A program made the translations under genes and the position numbers. The notes beneath the pieces were generated by a model. That model did no database searches. It was not told the origin of the DNA and saw only the letters and a list, made by a program, of their open reading frames with translations. From NCBI RefSeq assembly GCF_000014865.1, contig NC_008576.1:3067501-3131500 (forward strand): 64,000 nt of DNA. The letters run 5' to 3'. The first letter of the stretch is position 1. Every line of letters starts with the position of its first letter. The stretch comes from Magnetococcus marinus MC-1 (GTDB lineage Bacteria; Pseudomonadota; Magnetococcia; Magnetococcales; Magnetococcaceae). This document shows, piece after piece, positions 35,161 to 43,661 of this stretch.

Positions 35161-36024
35161 CTAAACGGTATCCATAAAGTTCTTTTCGACCTGATTAAAA
35201 ACAATCATAGCCAACAACAAAACCGCCACCATGACCCCAAAGCTATAGGCCAGTTGCCATGGCGCAAAACTACCACTACCCAAAAAGCCATAGCGAAAAC
35301 TCTCAATAATGGGGGTAATGGGATTGATTTGGAGGATCCATTTATAGCGTTGATCCAGGCTAGAGAGCGGATAGATCACCGGCGTAGCATACATAAATAG
35401 CTGCACAGCAAAGGTAAGCAAAAAGCGCAAATCCCGGTATTTGGTGGTCATTGCCGAGATAATCATGCCAAAACCAAGGCCGAGCCCCCCCATGAGTAAT
35501 ACCAGCAAGGGTAGTAGCAACAAAACGGTGTTGGGGGCGATGGCACGGTTGCCTTGGAACATGTAATAACCCAAAAAAACGAGAAACAGGCCAAACTGCA
35601 CACCAAACTTAATCAAATTGGAGAGCACAATCGAGAGCGGGACAATCACCCGTGGAAAATAGACCTTACCAAACATACTGGCGTTGAGGGTAAAGGTCTC
35701 CGACGCTTTGGTCATGGTCTCCGCAAAGTAGCTCCAACAGGTAATGCCCGCCAGATAAAACAGAATCGCCGGCAAACCATCGGTGGAGAGCCCCGCAATT
35801 TTGTTAAACACCAGCGTAAACATCAACGTGGTTAGGATCGGCTGAATCAAAAACCACAATGGTCCCAAAATCGTCTGTTTGTAGAGCGCCACAAAATCAC
35901 GCCGTACCAACAGCATAAGCAGATCTCGATAGTGCCAAATCTCGCCAAATGGGATCTCCAACAAGCGCCGTTTAGGCGTGATAATCAAGCTCCATTGCTG
36001 CTCTGCGTCCACCGTTTTTTTCAT
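35161..36024 (-). CDS. wzm: O-antigen/polysaccharide ABC exporter permease (Wzm, ABC-2 type)
   Basis: Six-helix inner-membrane permease of 287 residues that would pair with a Wzt ATPase to export a finished polysaccharide. It has the ABC-2 features: an amphipathic N-terminus ending in RDLLMLLVRRDFVALYKQT, then LGPLWFLIQP, and in the second half MIISAMTTKYRDLRFL and PVIYPLS before the last helices. It overlaps the next gene upstream by four bases (ATGA). The ATPase is about 6.6 kb away (27267-28550) on the same strand, instead of next to it as usual. Confidence 0.9.
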   Translation of the reverse strand: MKKTVDAEQQWSLIITPKRRLLEIPFGEIWHYRDLLMLLVRRDFVALYKQTILGPLWFLIQPILTTLMFTLVFNKIAGLSTDGLPAILFYLAGITCWSYFAETMTKASETFTLNASMFGKVYFPRVIVPLSIVLSNLIKFGVQFGLFLVFLGYYMFQGNRAIAPNTVLLLLPLLVLLMGGLGLGFGMIISAMTTKYRDLRFLLTFAVQLFMYATPVIYPLSSLDQRYKWILQINPITPIIESFRYGFLGSGSFAPWQLAYSFGVMVAVLLLAMIVFNQVEKNFMDTV

Positions 36025-37205
36025 AGCTGCGCATTACCCATCGTTACTTGGAACAATTGCCGATAACCCTGTTCTAGCCCACTTTGTTGCAGATAATTTT
36101 CCGCCAATTGGCGTGCATGGCCCGCCATTACAGCATAGCGTTCAGGCTTTAACTGAGCCGCTTCATCCAAAATCGCCGCAAGCCCCGCTACATCCTCCCC
36201 CGCCACGTTCCAGCCTGCCTGCTTGTGCTGTAGCTGCTGCCAGGGGGTGGTGTAACTGGTCACTAAAGGCAACCCCACCATGAGCGCCTCAAACAGGGCA
36301 TGCCCAAAATTTTCACTGCGGCTGGGCTGCACATAAACATCATACGCGGCCAACCGCGCGGGCACTTCCGCCGGGGGGCAGAGACCATGATAAGTAAACC
36401 CCACATGAGCAGGCAGTTTTTGGGCCGCTTGCAAACAGTGCTGCCAATAGGGGGCATCCTTCACCGGACCATACAGATGATAGTGCATAGGCTGTTGTAC
36501 CTGCGCCAACGCCTGTAACACCGTAAGAATATTTTTCATAGGTGAGATCAGCGCCACGGTTACCAAACTGCGTGTGGCCGCCGGCCGATAGCCCACGCGA
36601 CAGGCTATGCCCATGCGGGGCAAATTACCCAACAGCACCAGCGCACTTGGATCGGCTACAGGTAATAACCGTTGCATATCCGCCCACTCTGCGGGCCCTG
36701 TGGCTTGCACAGTCAAGGCCCGGCGGCGCAACAGTGGCAGCAACAAGCCTTGCAGATAGAGCCTTTTTTTTAGGGCTTTTACCGCCAATGCCTGGGATTG
36801 CAACATCCCCCTAGGGGCCAAAATAACCCGGCACTCCGGCAACAACCAGCGCTGCAAAAACAGCGGTAGCAAAGTGCCCAAAGGAGAAAACACCCCGTTT
36901 AAATAGAGCACATCGGGCTGCAATTGACGCAAAATCCGCCATACCCCCAGCATTGACCACCCTTTATGGGCATAGCACACCTGACTGCGCGCCCCCCAAG
37001 GCAACCAACGGTCCCGTTGCACCGGCAACGGAGTGCCATCCAAATCCCGCCAACCGGTCAACACCCAAAGATCGGCCATGGGCTCTAAAAAACGCACCAA
37101 GTTGATACAAGAGAGGGTAGGACCACCGGCTTGAGTGGCGGGCTCAAAATAGTCATAGATGACCAAGATGCGCCGCCTAGCTACGTTTCCCCCCCCCTTC
37201 ATCAT
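36021..37205 (-). CDS. Glycosyltransferase family 4 with a G9 tract right after the start
   Basis: GT-B transferase of about 394 residues. The start is the ATG at 37205 or the next codon at 37202, which overlap the gmd stop. The second or third codon is followed by nine consecutive G on the coding strand (37189-37197 complement), then RRRILVIYDYFEPATQAGG. The donor side has LVTVALISPMKNILTVLQAL, VQPSRSENFGHALFEALMVGLPL and YTTPWQQL. Its stop overlaps the start of wzm. The position of the tract means that a one-base slip would switch the gene off, unless a downstream start rescues it. Confidence 0.85.
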   Translation of the reverse strand: MMKGGGNVARRRILVIYDYFEPATQAGGPTLSCINLVRFLEPMADLWVLTGWRDLDGTPLPVQRDRWLPWGARSQVCYAHKGWSMLGVWRILRQLQPDVLYLNGVFSPLGTLLPLFLQRWLLPECRVILAPRGMLQSQALAVKALKKRLYLQGLLLPLLRRRALTVQATGPAEWADMQRLLPVADPSALVLLGNLPRMGIACRVGYRPAATRSLVTVALISPMKNILTVLQALAQVQQPMHYHLYGPVKDAPYWQHCLQAAQKLPAHVGFTYHGLCPPAEVPARLAAYDVYVQPSRSENFGHALFEALMVGLPLVTSYTTPWQQLQHKQAGWNVAGEDVAGLAAILDEAAQLKPERYAVMAGHARQLAENYLQQSGLEQGYRQLFQVTMGNAQL

Positions 37206-38212
37206 CGTAACAGAGAGGCTGGAGCAGGTTCCACCTGGCAAGGGGCGGCCCGCTGGGAAAGCAGTTTTTCGGCCTCCACCATACGCGCCACCACGTCCGG
37301 CATGGTTAGGGTTGCTTGCCAACCTAACCGCTCCCGTGCCTTTTGCGGATTGGCCCGACTAATCCGTATATCGGTCTCCCGTAACAGGCTGGCATCACTC
37401 CTGGTGTGGTCCCGCCAATCCAGATTATGGGCGGCAAAGGCCAGCGCCACAAACTCTTGTAGAGAAGCGGTATAACCCGTTGCAATAATAAAATCCTCGG
37501 GCTTCTCTTGCTGTAAAATTCGCCACATCGCCTCGACATATTCAGGGGCCCAACCCCAGTCACGGCTAATATCCATATTGCCCAGTTGCAGCTGCTCACC
37601 GCTGCCTTGGGCAATACGGTTGACGGTTTTAATCACCTTGCTGGTCACAAAGCGGGCCGGTCGCAACCAAGATTCATGATTAAACAAAATGCCGGAACAG
37701 GCATACATGGCGTAGCCCTCCCGATAATTAGAGACACTCCATACCGAGGCGGATTTAGCCACCGCATAGGGGCTGCGCGGGCGAAAGGGGGTGAGCTCAT
37801 CGGCGGCCAGATCACCGGTATCGCCAAAACATTCACTGGAACCCGCATTATAAAAGCGGATTGATTTATTGATCATACGCATTGATTCCAGCAAATTCAG
37901 GGTACCCTGGGAGATACTCTCCAGGGTCTCCACAGGCTGCTGAAAAGAGAGCCCCACCGAGCTCTGCCCAGAGAGGTTATAGATCTCATCCGGTTCCACC
38001 TGAATCAACGTCTGCACCACACTGCGAAAATCCGTGGGTGTCATGGAGCGCAGCTCAATACGCTCCCGCACCCCCAGCAGATCCAATTTGGTCAGGGTCG
38101 CAATCTGGGCATCCCGCGAGGTCCCCACCACCCGATAGCCCTTGGATAATAACAGCAGGGCCAACCATGCGCCATCTTGGCCAGTCACGCCACAAATAAG
38201 GGCGGTTTTCAT
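37202..38212 (-). CDS. gmd: GDP-mannose 4,6-dehydratase-like enzyme (Gmd family)
   Basis: Extended SDR enzyme of 336 residues. It makes GDP-4-keto-6-deoxy-D-mannose, the precursor of fucose, perosamine, colitose and rhamnose. The ATG at 38212 has GGGGAG upstream. The NADP site is ALICGVTGQDGAWLA, then NLSGQSSVGLSFQQP, the catalytic SSECFG and YAVAK, and FNHES, as in Gmd. The usual RRGETFVTRK segment is changed to RPARFVTSK, so it is a divergent member. It heads the gmd-GT4-wzm-methyltransferase operon. Final sugar depends on enzymes not all visible here. Confidence 0.87.
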   Translation of the reverse strand: MKTALICGVTGQDGAWLALLLLSKGYRVVGTSRDAQIATLTKLDLLGVRERIELRSMTPTDFRSVVQTLIQVEPDEIYNLSGQSSVGLSFQQPVETLESISQGTLNLLESMRMINKSIRFYNAGSSECFGDTGDLAADELTPFRPRSPYAVAKSASVWSVSNYREGYAMYACSGILFNHESWLRPARFVTSKVIKTVNRIAQGSGEQLQLGNMDISRDWGWAPEYVEAMWRILQQEKPEDFIIATGYTASLQEFVALAFAAHNLDWRDHTRSDASLLRETDIRISRANPQKARERLGWQATLTMPDVVARMVEAEKLLSQRAAPCQVEPAPASLLR

Positions 38213-38424
38213 TGGGTTACTCCCCTTTTTACGACACGCCGTAGCCATCCAGCAAACGGTGCCGAACCCGCGCAACACAAACCTCACGCCAGCCCCATGG
38301 GTGACATGCTTAGCGCCGCTACCTACCCGCGCATCCCTCTTATCAGCCCATCAAGCCATGCCTACATGCTAACCATGGAGGGGCTGCCCGCCCCCGTGCC
38401 GTCTGCATTGACGCTTGCGGACCC

Positions 38425-39615
38425 TTAGGTGAGGGACAGCAGGGCTTGTGCCAAAAGTGTTGGATCATAACAATGGGGGCGGCTTGGGTGGGTTAAGGGC
38501 GTTTCGATCACCTGCACCCCCGCCTTGCGAATGCGTTTGTGCAGCTTATCTCCCCCCCACTTACGATCCCGGTCAAGCAGCACATATTGGAGCAGATGCT
38601 CCACCTTACCCTCATTTTTTAGCCCGGCAAACAAAGTGTTGAGTAAAATTTTCACCTGCTTATCCACCCCCCGCCCCAGCAACTCGGGATCCTCGCCCAG
38701 ACTGGGCACAAAGACCTTGGGGCAGCGGTTATTGGCAATGGCTTGGGCCACCCCGACCGGCAGTAGATTGGCCAGTAGACTGCTATAAAAACTGCCCGGC
38801 GGGTAACAGATGAGGTCTGCCTCTTGGATCATACGGCGGTTCCCTTTCTGCAAAACCGCTTGGGCAGGCACCAGATGGTCAGGATGTTGACTCAAGCAGA
38901 GGGTCTGGATAGGGGAAGTCAGGGGGGCCAGCTCTTTACCGCTCATGCGGTGCTGCCCCACCAATTGAGTGCCATCCTCTAGCCCCACGCAAAGATGCAA
39001 ATGATCATTGACCACGGTACGCACCGTGCCACGCACCCCCACCAGCTTGGAGAAGAGGAAGACAATGGGATCCAGATGCTCCTTATTGTTCAAGTAGCCC
39101 CCTGCCAGGATTAAATTGCCAATGCTGGCACGGCGCAGATCAAAATGGGGGGGCATGGCTTCTTGAAAAAAGGCCAGCTGAATGCGAATAAGGCGGCGCA
39201 TGGGGTTTTCAACCTGGGCGATCAGGGGATGACGCCCCCGACACAGCGCCTTTAACTCGTCTGCCAAGGCCGCAGGGGAGGCATCATTAGGCAGGCGGTG
39301 GGAAAACAGGGTATAGATGGCCCGATGACCAATCTCAGAATCATCCGCCAGCGCCATCATGCGGTGACGCAGGTCACCGATGGCGGGCATGGCAAAAGCC
39401 TGGCGTAATTTGGCAGAACTACCACCGGAGTCAAAGGGAGTGACCAGATGTACCGAGTTATGGGTATACAGGCGGATCTGCTGGCTTAACCCATGCAGTG
39501 CCGAGCCCCCGCTAAAAAAGAGCACCTGAGGGCCCAGCTCCGGGGTGCGGCGATAGCGATTAATACGTCGCTGGTCAGGGATCGTGGCAGCGCGACTGAC
39601 GATCAAGGTGCTCAT
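38425..39615 (-). CDS. CofD/YvcK-like protein, possibly of the GAK-system type
   Basis: Rossmann-like protein of 396 residues from the ATG at 39615, with AGAGAGG upstream. It has the CofD-superfamily opening QVLFFSGGSALHGLS, then THNSVHLVTPFDSGGSSAKL (residues about 50-70), AIGDLRHRMMALADDSE, and the later ICYPPGSFYSSLLANLLPVG. Classical YvcK has a similar DDGGSSG loop. The THNSVHLVTPFDSGGSSA wording recalls the CofD-related proteins grouped with HPr-kinase-like and ATP-grasp partners. None of those partners is next to it. Biochemical function is unknown. Confidence 0.72.
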   Translation of the reverse strand: MSTLIVSRAATIPDQRRINRYRRTPELGPQVLFFSGGSALHGLSQQIRLYTHNSVHLVTPFDSGGSSAKLRQAFAMPAIGDLRHRMMALADDSEIGHRAIYTLFSHRLPNDASPAALADELKALCRGRHPLIAQVENPMRRLIRIQLAFFQEAMPPHFDLRRASIGNLILAGGYLNNKEHLDPIVFLFSKLVGVRGTVRTVVNDHLHLCVGLEDGTQLVGQHRMSGKELAPLTSPIQTLCLSQHPDHLVPAQAVLQKGNRRMIQEADLICYPPGSFYSSLLANLLPVGVAQAIANNRCPKVFVPSLGEDPELLGRGVDKQVKILLNTLFAGLKNEGKVEHLLQYVLLDRDRKWGGDKLHKRIRKAGVQVIETPLTHPSRPHCYDPTLLAQALLSLT

Positions 39616-39975
39616 AGCCCTCTCTTTACGATGCAGACAATCTACCAGCCAGGAGATCACCGGGGGAAGCGCGCTCGATTATGGACCAATCACTCCCCAT
39701 GCCCCGCGCGACAGGTTAATCTCCCAGCAGACCCCCAATCAACATACACTCCGAGGGATCACCGCAGCGCGCCTAGCTTTTAGAACACCAAAAACAATCC
39801 CACACCTTCAGTTTAACCCTTTTCCATAAATAGAGCATGGGATTACTCGACAAAAAACCCTAATTTTTCTGGTGAATCTTCCGTGCTTGTCCTAAAATAG
39901 ACACACAAACTTCATCACTACGTATTTTTTTAGACACGTAACCGATACCAACCTCTAACCCAATCGAGGTGCCCT
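39616..39975. other. Intergenic region between divergent genes, no gene seen
   Basis: This 360-base gap contains the upstream regions of the CofD-like gene and of the small basic protein. The half nearest 39976 is AT-rich (for example around 39840-39915) and is a likely promoter area, but no clear -35/-10 pair was found. Confidence 0.4.
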
Positions 39976-40230
39976 ATGGGATTGAAACAGGTTATCAGCT
40001 GGTTAAGTGACTTCATGGATGACGACAAAAAAAAGCAAAAAGCACAACGGGGTGAGCTTAAAGAGGTGTTAAAAACCCTGCGCAAAAAAGAGAAGAAACT
40101 CAAATCTTCTCTGGAGGCTCGCAAGAGCAGCAAAGAGAAGGATGAAATCCAACAAAAACTCGACCTCATTCATGCCCAACGTGTTAAGGGTGTCAAGCTT
40201 TGCCGTCGCATTAAAATGAAGTGTAAATAA
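39976..40230 (+). CDS. Small Lys-rich coiled-coil protein of unknown function
   Basis: Protein of 84 residues. It begins GLKQVISWLSDFMDDDKKK, then has a long helical, strongly charged stretch rich in Lys and Glu with heptad-like spacing (about 20-65), and ends CRRIKMKCK. A GAGG ribosome site precedes the ATG. There is no signal peptide or membrane segment, and I recognise no family. It is 81 bases upstream of the Na/Pi cotransporter and in the same direction, so it may share its transcript. Coding is supported by codon use and placement, not by homology. Confidence 0.6.
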   Translation: MGLKQVISWLSDFMDDDKKKQKAQRGELKEVLKTLRKKEKKLKSSLEARKSSKEKDEIQQKLDLIHAQRVKGVKLCRRIKMKCK

Positions 40231-40311
40231 CGCGGTTTTTTTGGTTATCCATGAACGCGCAAAGTCCTTGGCAACCATCCCTAAATGGCGATCTGCGAAA
40301 GAGAGAACCTT

Positions 40312-42195
40312 ATGTTTCTCACCCCGTCCCCTTTCCCCACCGTTCGTTGGCGACTGCCCATTGCCCTTGCTGTGGTAGCCTGCGCCATGCTGTTGGCCCA
40401 GCTATCCTGGGCGGAAAGTGGGGCCACCACGCCCGATCAACTGATGCCCTGGGGCACCATGACCATGGGGCTTTTGGGTGGCTTGGCGCTGTTTTTGTAT
40501 GGCATGGAGATGATGGCCGACGCCCTCAAGGCCGCTGCGGGGGATCGCATGCGCACCATCTTAGCCAAACTCACCACCAACCGCGTGTCGGGGGCTCTGA
40601 CCGGCGCGTTTGTGACCGCCATCATTCAATCCTCATCGGTCACGACGGTGCTGGTGGTCGGTTTTATCAGCGCGGGCTTAATGAGCCTCTCTCAGGGGGT
40701 TGGGGTCATCTTTGGGGCCAATATCGGCACCACCATCACCGCCCAGATCGTCGCGTTTAAGGTGACCAAAGCTGCCTCGCTGTTGGTGGCCATCGGTTTT
40801 ATGCTCAATGCGTCGGGCAAAACCGACAAACTCCGCCAATATGGCGCCATGATCATGGGCTTGGGCCTGATCTTTTTGGGCATGAGCATGATGTCCAACG
40901 CCATGCAACCCTTACGCGCCTACCAGCCCTTTTTGGATATGATGATCTCCATGCAGAACCCTTTATTGGGTATTCTGGTGGCGGCATTATTTACCGGTTT
41001 GGTGCAGTCATCTTCCGCCACCACGGGCATTGTCATCGTCATGGCCAGCCAGGGCTTCATCACCTTGGAAGCCGGCATTGCCCTAGCCTTTGGTGCCAAT
41101 ATTGGCACCTGCGTTACCGCCCTACTGGCCGCCATTGGCAAACCCCGTGAAGCGGTGCAGGCCGCCATGGCCCATATGCTCTTCAATGTTATGGGGGTGT
41201 TGCTGTGGGTGGGCTTTATCCATCCATTGGCCGATTTCATCACCACCATTTCGCCCCAATCACCAGAACTACAGGGTATCGCCCGCATCGCGGCCGAAAC
41301 ACCCCGCCAAATCGCCAACGCCCACACCGTTTTTAATATCGTCAACGCTCTGATCTTTCTACCCTTTAGCGTACCCTTTGCATGGCTTATTCAAAAACTG
41401 GTACCCAATACGCCCGCCCCTGTGGAAAAATCCGGGCGTCCGGTGGTCAAACCGCTCTATTTAGATGACGTACTGCTCCATACACCAGCGTTAGCCCTCG
41501 ACGCGACCCGTCGCGAAATTCGCGGCCTTGGCATGCGCTGCGGTTTAATCCTCAACGATGCACTACCCATTGTTTTGCACGGCAATGCAGAAGCTTTGGC
41601 GGCCTACAAAAATCGTGATGAGGAGATTGACAGCCTCTACGAGCAGTTTATCAACTATCTGGGTAAAATCAGCCAAGGCCACCTCACCGAAGCCCACACC
41701 CGTGAGATGATTACCCTGGTTAATGCCGTGGATGCCCTTGAAAATATTGGTGACATTATTGAAACCAACTTGGTACACATCGGCAAACAACGTCTCCACT
41801 TTGGCATGCAGATCAACCAACAGACGGAGCGTTTTCTGCGTGAGGTACACCAGTTGGTCATGGAGAGCTTGGAAGATGCCGTAAGGGCCATTACCGAGCG
41901 CAATAGCGAGGCCATCGAACGGGTGCTGCGGGTCAATGAGCGGCTGGATGAAATTATTACCCGCTCTTCCATTAACCACCTTAAAAATGTCTCACAACAC
42001 GCCCCGGGCCATGTTGAGCAGTACTCTATTGTGCGTGACTTCCTTGATAAAATGCGTCGCATCTACTCTTTCACCAAGGCGATGGCCCGTTTGGCCGAGA
42101 GTGAAGCACACAGTAATGAGGCTGTGGAGCAGTTTATTTCTGAGGCCAAACAGCATGTAGAATCCGTAGAGCAGGGAGAGCCCCCCGCAAAATAA
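40312..42195 (+). CDS. Na+/phosphate cotransporter family protein with C-terminal PhoU-like domain
   Basis: Inner-membrane transporter of 627 residues from the ATG at 40312 (GAGAG upstream); a frame to 40285 gives nine extra residues. After a signal-like hydrophobic N-terminus come two inverted Na/Pi repeats. Each has a QSSS motif: AIIQSSSVTTVLVVGF and LVQSSSATTGIVIVMA, followed by FGANIGTTITA and FGANIGTCVTA. About residues 400-620 are helical and PhoU-like (INYLGKIS, NAVDALENIGDII, DFLDKMRRIYSFTKAMARL). It matches the NptA/YjbB group that moves phosphate with sodium. A strong hairpin ends the transcript. Confidence 0.92.
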   Translation: MFLTPSPFPTVRWRLPIALAVVACAMLLAQLSWAESGATTPDQLMPWGTMTMGLLGGLALFLYGMEMMADALKAAAGDRMRTILAKLTTNRVSGALTGAFVTAIIQSSSVTTVLVVGFISAGLMSLSQGVGVIFGANIGTTITAQIVAFKVTKAASLLVAIGFMLNASGKTDKLRQYGAMIMGLGLIFLGMSMMSNAMQPLRAYQPFLDMMISMQNPLLGILVAALFTGLVQSSSATTGIVIVMASQGFITLEAGIALAFGANIGTCVTALLAAIGKPREAVQAAMAHMLFNVMGVLLWVGFIHPLADFITTISPQSPELQGIARIAAETPRQIANAHTVFNIVNALIFLPFSVPFAWLIQKLVPNTPAPVEKSGRPVVKPLYLDDVLLHTPALALDATRREIRGLGMRCGLILNDALPIVLHGNAEALAAYKNRDEEIDSLYEQFINYLGKISQGHLTEAHTREMITLVNAVDALENIGDIIETNLVHIGKQRLHFGMQINQQTERFLREVHQLVMESLEDAVRAITERNSEAIERVLRVNERLDEIITRSSINHLKNVSQHAPGHVEQYSIVRDFLDKMRRIYSFTKAMARLAESEAHSNEAVEQFISEAKQHVESVEQGEPPAK

Positions 42196-42202
42196 CAGCC
42201 CC

Positions 42203-42243
42203 AACAAAGCAGGCTCCTCTTTTGTACAGGAGCCTGCTTTGTT
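42203..42243. terminator. Strong bidirectional Rho-independent terminator
   Basis: A perfect 16-bp stem (AACAAAGCAGGCTCCT paired with its complement at 42228-42243) and a 9-base loop lie between the convergent Na/Pi and BaiN-type genes. A-rich and T-rich ends make it usable in both directions. It reaches into the stop codon of the BaiN-type gene. Confidence 0.9.
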
Positions 42244-43435
42244 AAATATAGCGCCCCGCTGCCACCCCCGAGGACCAAGCCCACTGTAAGTTATAGCCGC
42301 CCAGTTGGCCGGTTACATCCACCACCTCACCAATAAAACAGAGCCCCTGGCGCGCCTTAACCTGCATGGTTTTAGAGGAGAGCATGGCGGTGTCCACCCC
42401 ACCCGCCGTTACTTCGGCGGTGCGGTAGCCTTCTAACCCAGCAGGCGTGAGCGACCACCCGTTTAGCTGGTTTGCCAGTTGTTTAAGGCGTTGGTCGGGC
42501 AACTCGGCCAAGGGGGCATCGAGCCCCACAGCCAAAGCTTGGGCCAAACGTTTGGGCAGATAACGACTAAGCAGGGTTGTCACCTGTAACCGGGGTTCGC
42601 CCTGTTTGGCCGCCAACAAAAGCGCCAAAGCATCCTGTTCCGGCAGCAAGTTAAGCAGCAGTGCCCTACCACGCTGCCAATAGCTCGAGGCTTGCAAGGC
42701 GACAGGACCACTCAGCCCCCGGTGGGTAAACAGTAGCTGATGGGTAAAAGATACACCACCGGTTGTTAACGTCGCGGGTGTTGACAAGCCACTTAGGCTA
42801 GAAAACATTTTTTGCAGACCCCCTTCAAAAAGAAAGGGACATAGCGCGGGGCGGGTCTCCACCACAGGCAGCTTAAATTGGCGCGCAATGCGCAACCCCA
42901 CATCGGTGGCCCCCATTTTTGGTATAGAGAGTCCTCCACTGGCCACCACCAAGCGCGGCGTTTGATAGTTCCCCTGCTTGCAGAGCACCTCATAGCCATC
43001 CCCCAAGGCGCGGGCGGTATGCACGGTGTGGCCCATTTTCAGCACAACACCTGCGGTTGTGGCCTCCTGCAACAGCATAGCCACAATCTCTTTGGCGGAG
43101 CCTTGGCAAAAGAGCTGACCGGCCTCTTTCTCTTCATAACGAATATGGTGAAGATCCAACCGTGCCATAAAATCATAGGGTGAATAGCCCTTGAGGGCCG
43201 AGAGACAAAATTTTGGATTGTGTGAAATATAGTTATCCGGGGATAACGAGAGATTGGTAAAATTACAGCGTCCACCGCCAGAGATACGAATTTTTTCTCC
43301 CGCCTGTCGGGCATGGTCCAGCACCACCACACGCAACCCCCGCCGAGCCGCTTCGATGGCGCACACCAGACCCGCCGCACCGGCACCTATGACACTCAAA
43401 TCGTATGGAGAGGGCTTCACGCTATAGATTTCCAT
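42242..43435 (-). CDS. BaiN/HI0933-family NAD(P)/FAD-dependent oxidoreductase
   Basis: Flavoprotein of 397 residues. It has the FAD dinucleotide-binding start DLSVIGAGAAGLVCAIEAARRG, then KIRISGGGRCNFTN, which marks the HI0933/BaiN (former YhiN) family, and a middle VVASGGLSIPKMGATDVG. The C-terminal FAD segment is ITGQLGGYNLQWAWSSG-like (VTGQLGGYNLQWAWSSG). Members are widespread and mostly uncharacterised; BaiN reduces bile-acid intermediates in gut bacteria. No neighbour hints at the substrate here. Identification at family level is secure. Confidence 0.92.
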   Translation of the reverse strand: MEIYSVKPSPYDLSVIGAGAAGLVCAIEAARRGLRVVVLDHARQAGEKIRISGGGRCNFTNLSLSPDNYISHNPKFCLSALKGYSPYDFMARLDLHHIRYEEKEAGQLFCQGSAKEIVAMLLQEATTAGVVLKMGHTVHTARALGDGYEVLCKQGNYQTPRLVVASGGLSIPKMGATDVGLRIARQFKLPVVETRPALCPFLFEGGLQKMFSSLSGLSTPATLTTGGVSFTHQLLFTHRGLSGPVALQASSYWQRGRALLLNLLPEQDALALLLAAKQGEPRLQVTTLLSRYLPKRLAQALAVGLDAPLAELPDQRLKQLANQLNGWSLTPAGLEGYRTAEVTAGGVDTAMLSSKTMQVKARQGLCFIGEVVDVTGQLGGYNLQWAWSSGVAAGRYI

Positions 43436-43580
43436 AAATTATAAGGGTTAACTAATGCGCCTCACAGCGAGCACGCAGGAATAGGCTTGCTCAACAGCCC
43501 ATAACCACCACGCTTACTTTTTTTCAGCAAGCTGCGGATATATTGAGATGTATTAGAATGGAACAACCTATAAAACAGCC

Positions 43581-43608
43581 TTGTATCTGCAAAAAAACAG
43601 CCTATGAT
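43581..43608 (+). promoter_or_regulatory. Candidate sigma-70 promoter of the first receiver-ATPase gene
   Basis: TTGTAT and TATGAT with a 16-base spacer lie 53 bases upstream of the ATG at 43662. The second receiver-ATPase gene has a very similar arrangement (TTGCAT-16-TATACT). Confidence 0.5.
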
Positions 43609-43661
43609 AAATAAGAATTTAACCGATTCACACCGCCACTGGCACAGACAGGAGCTCGGTT

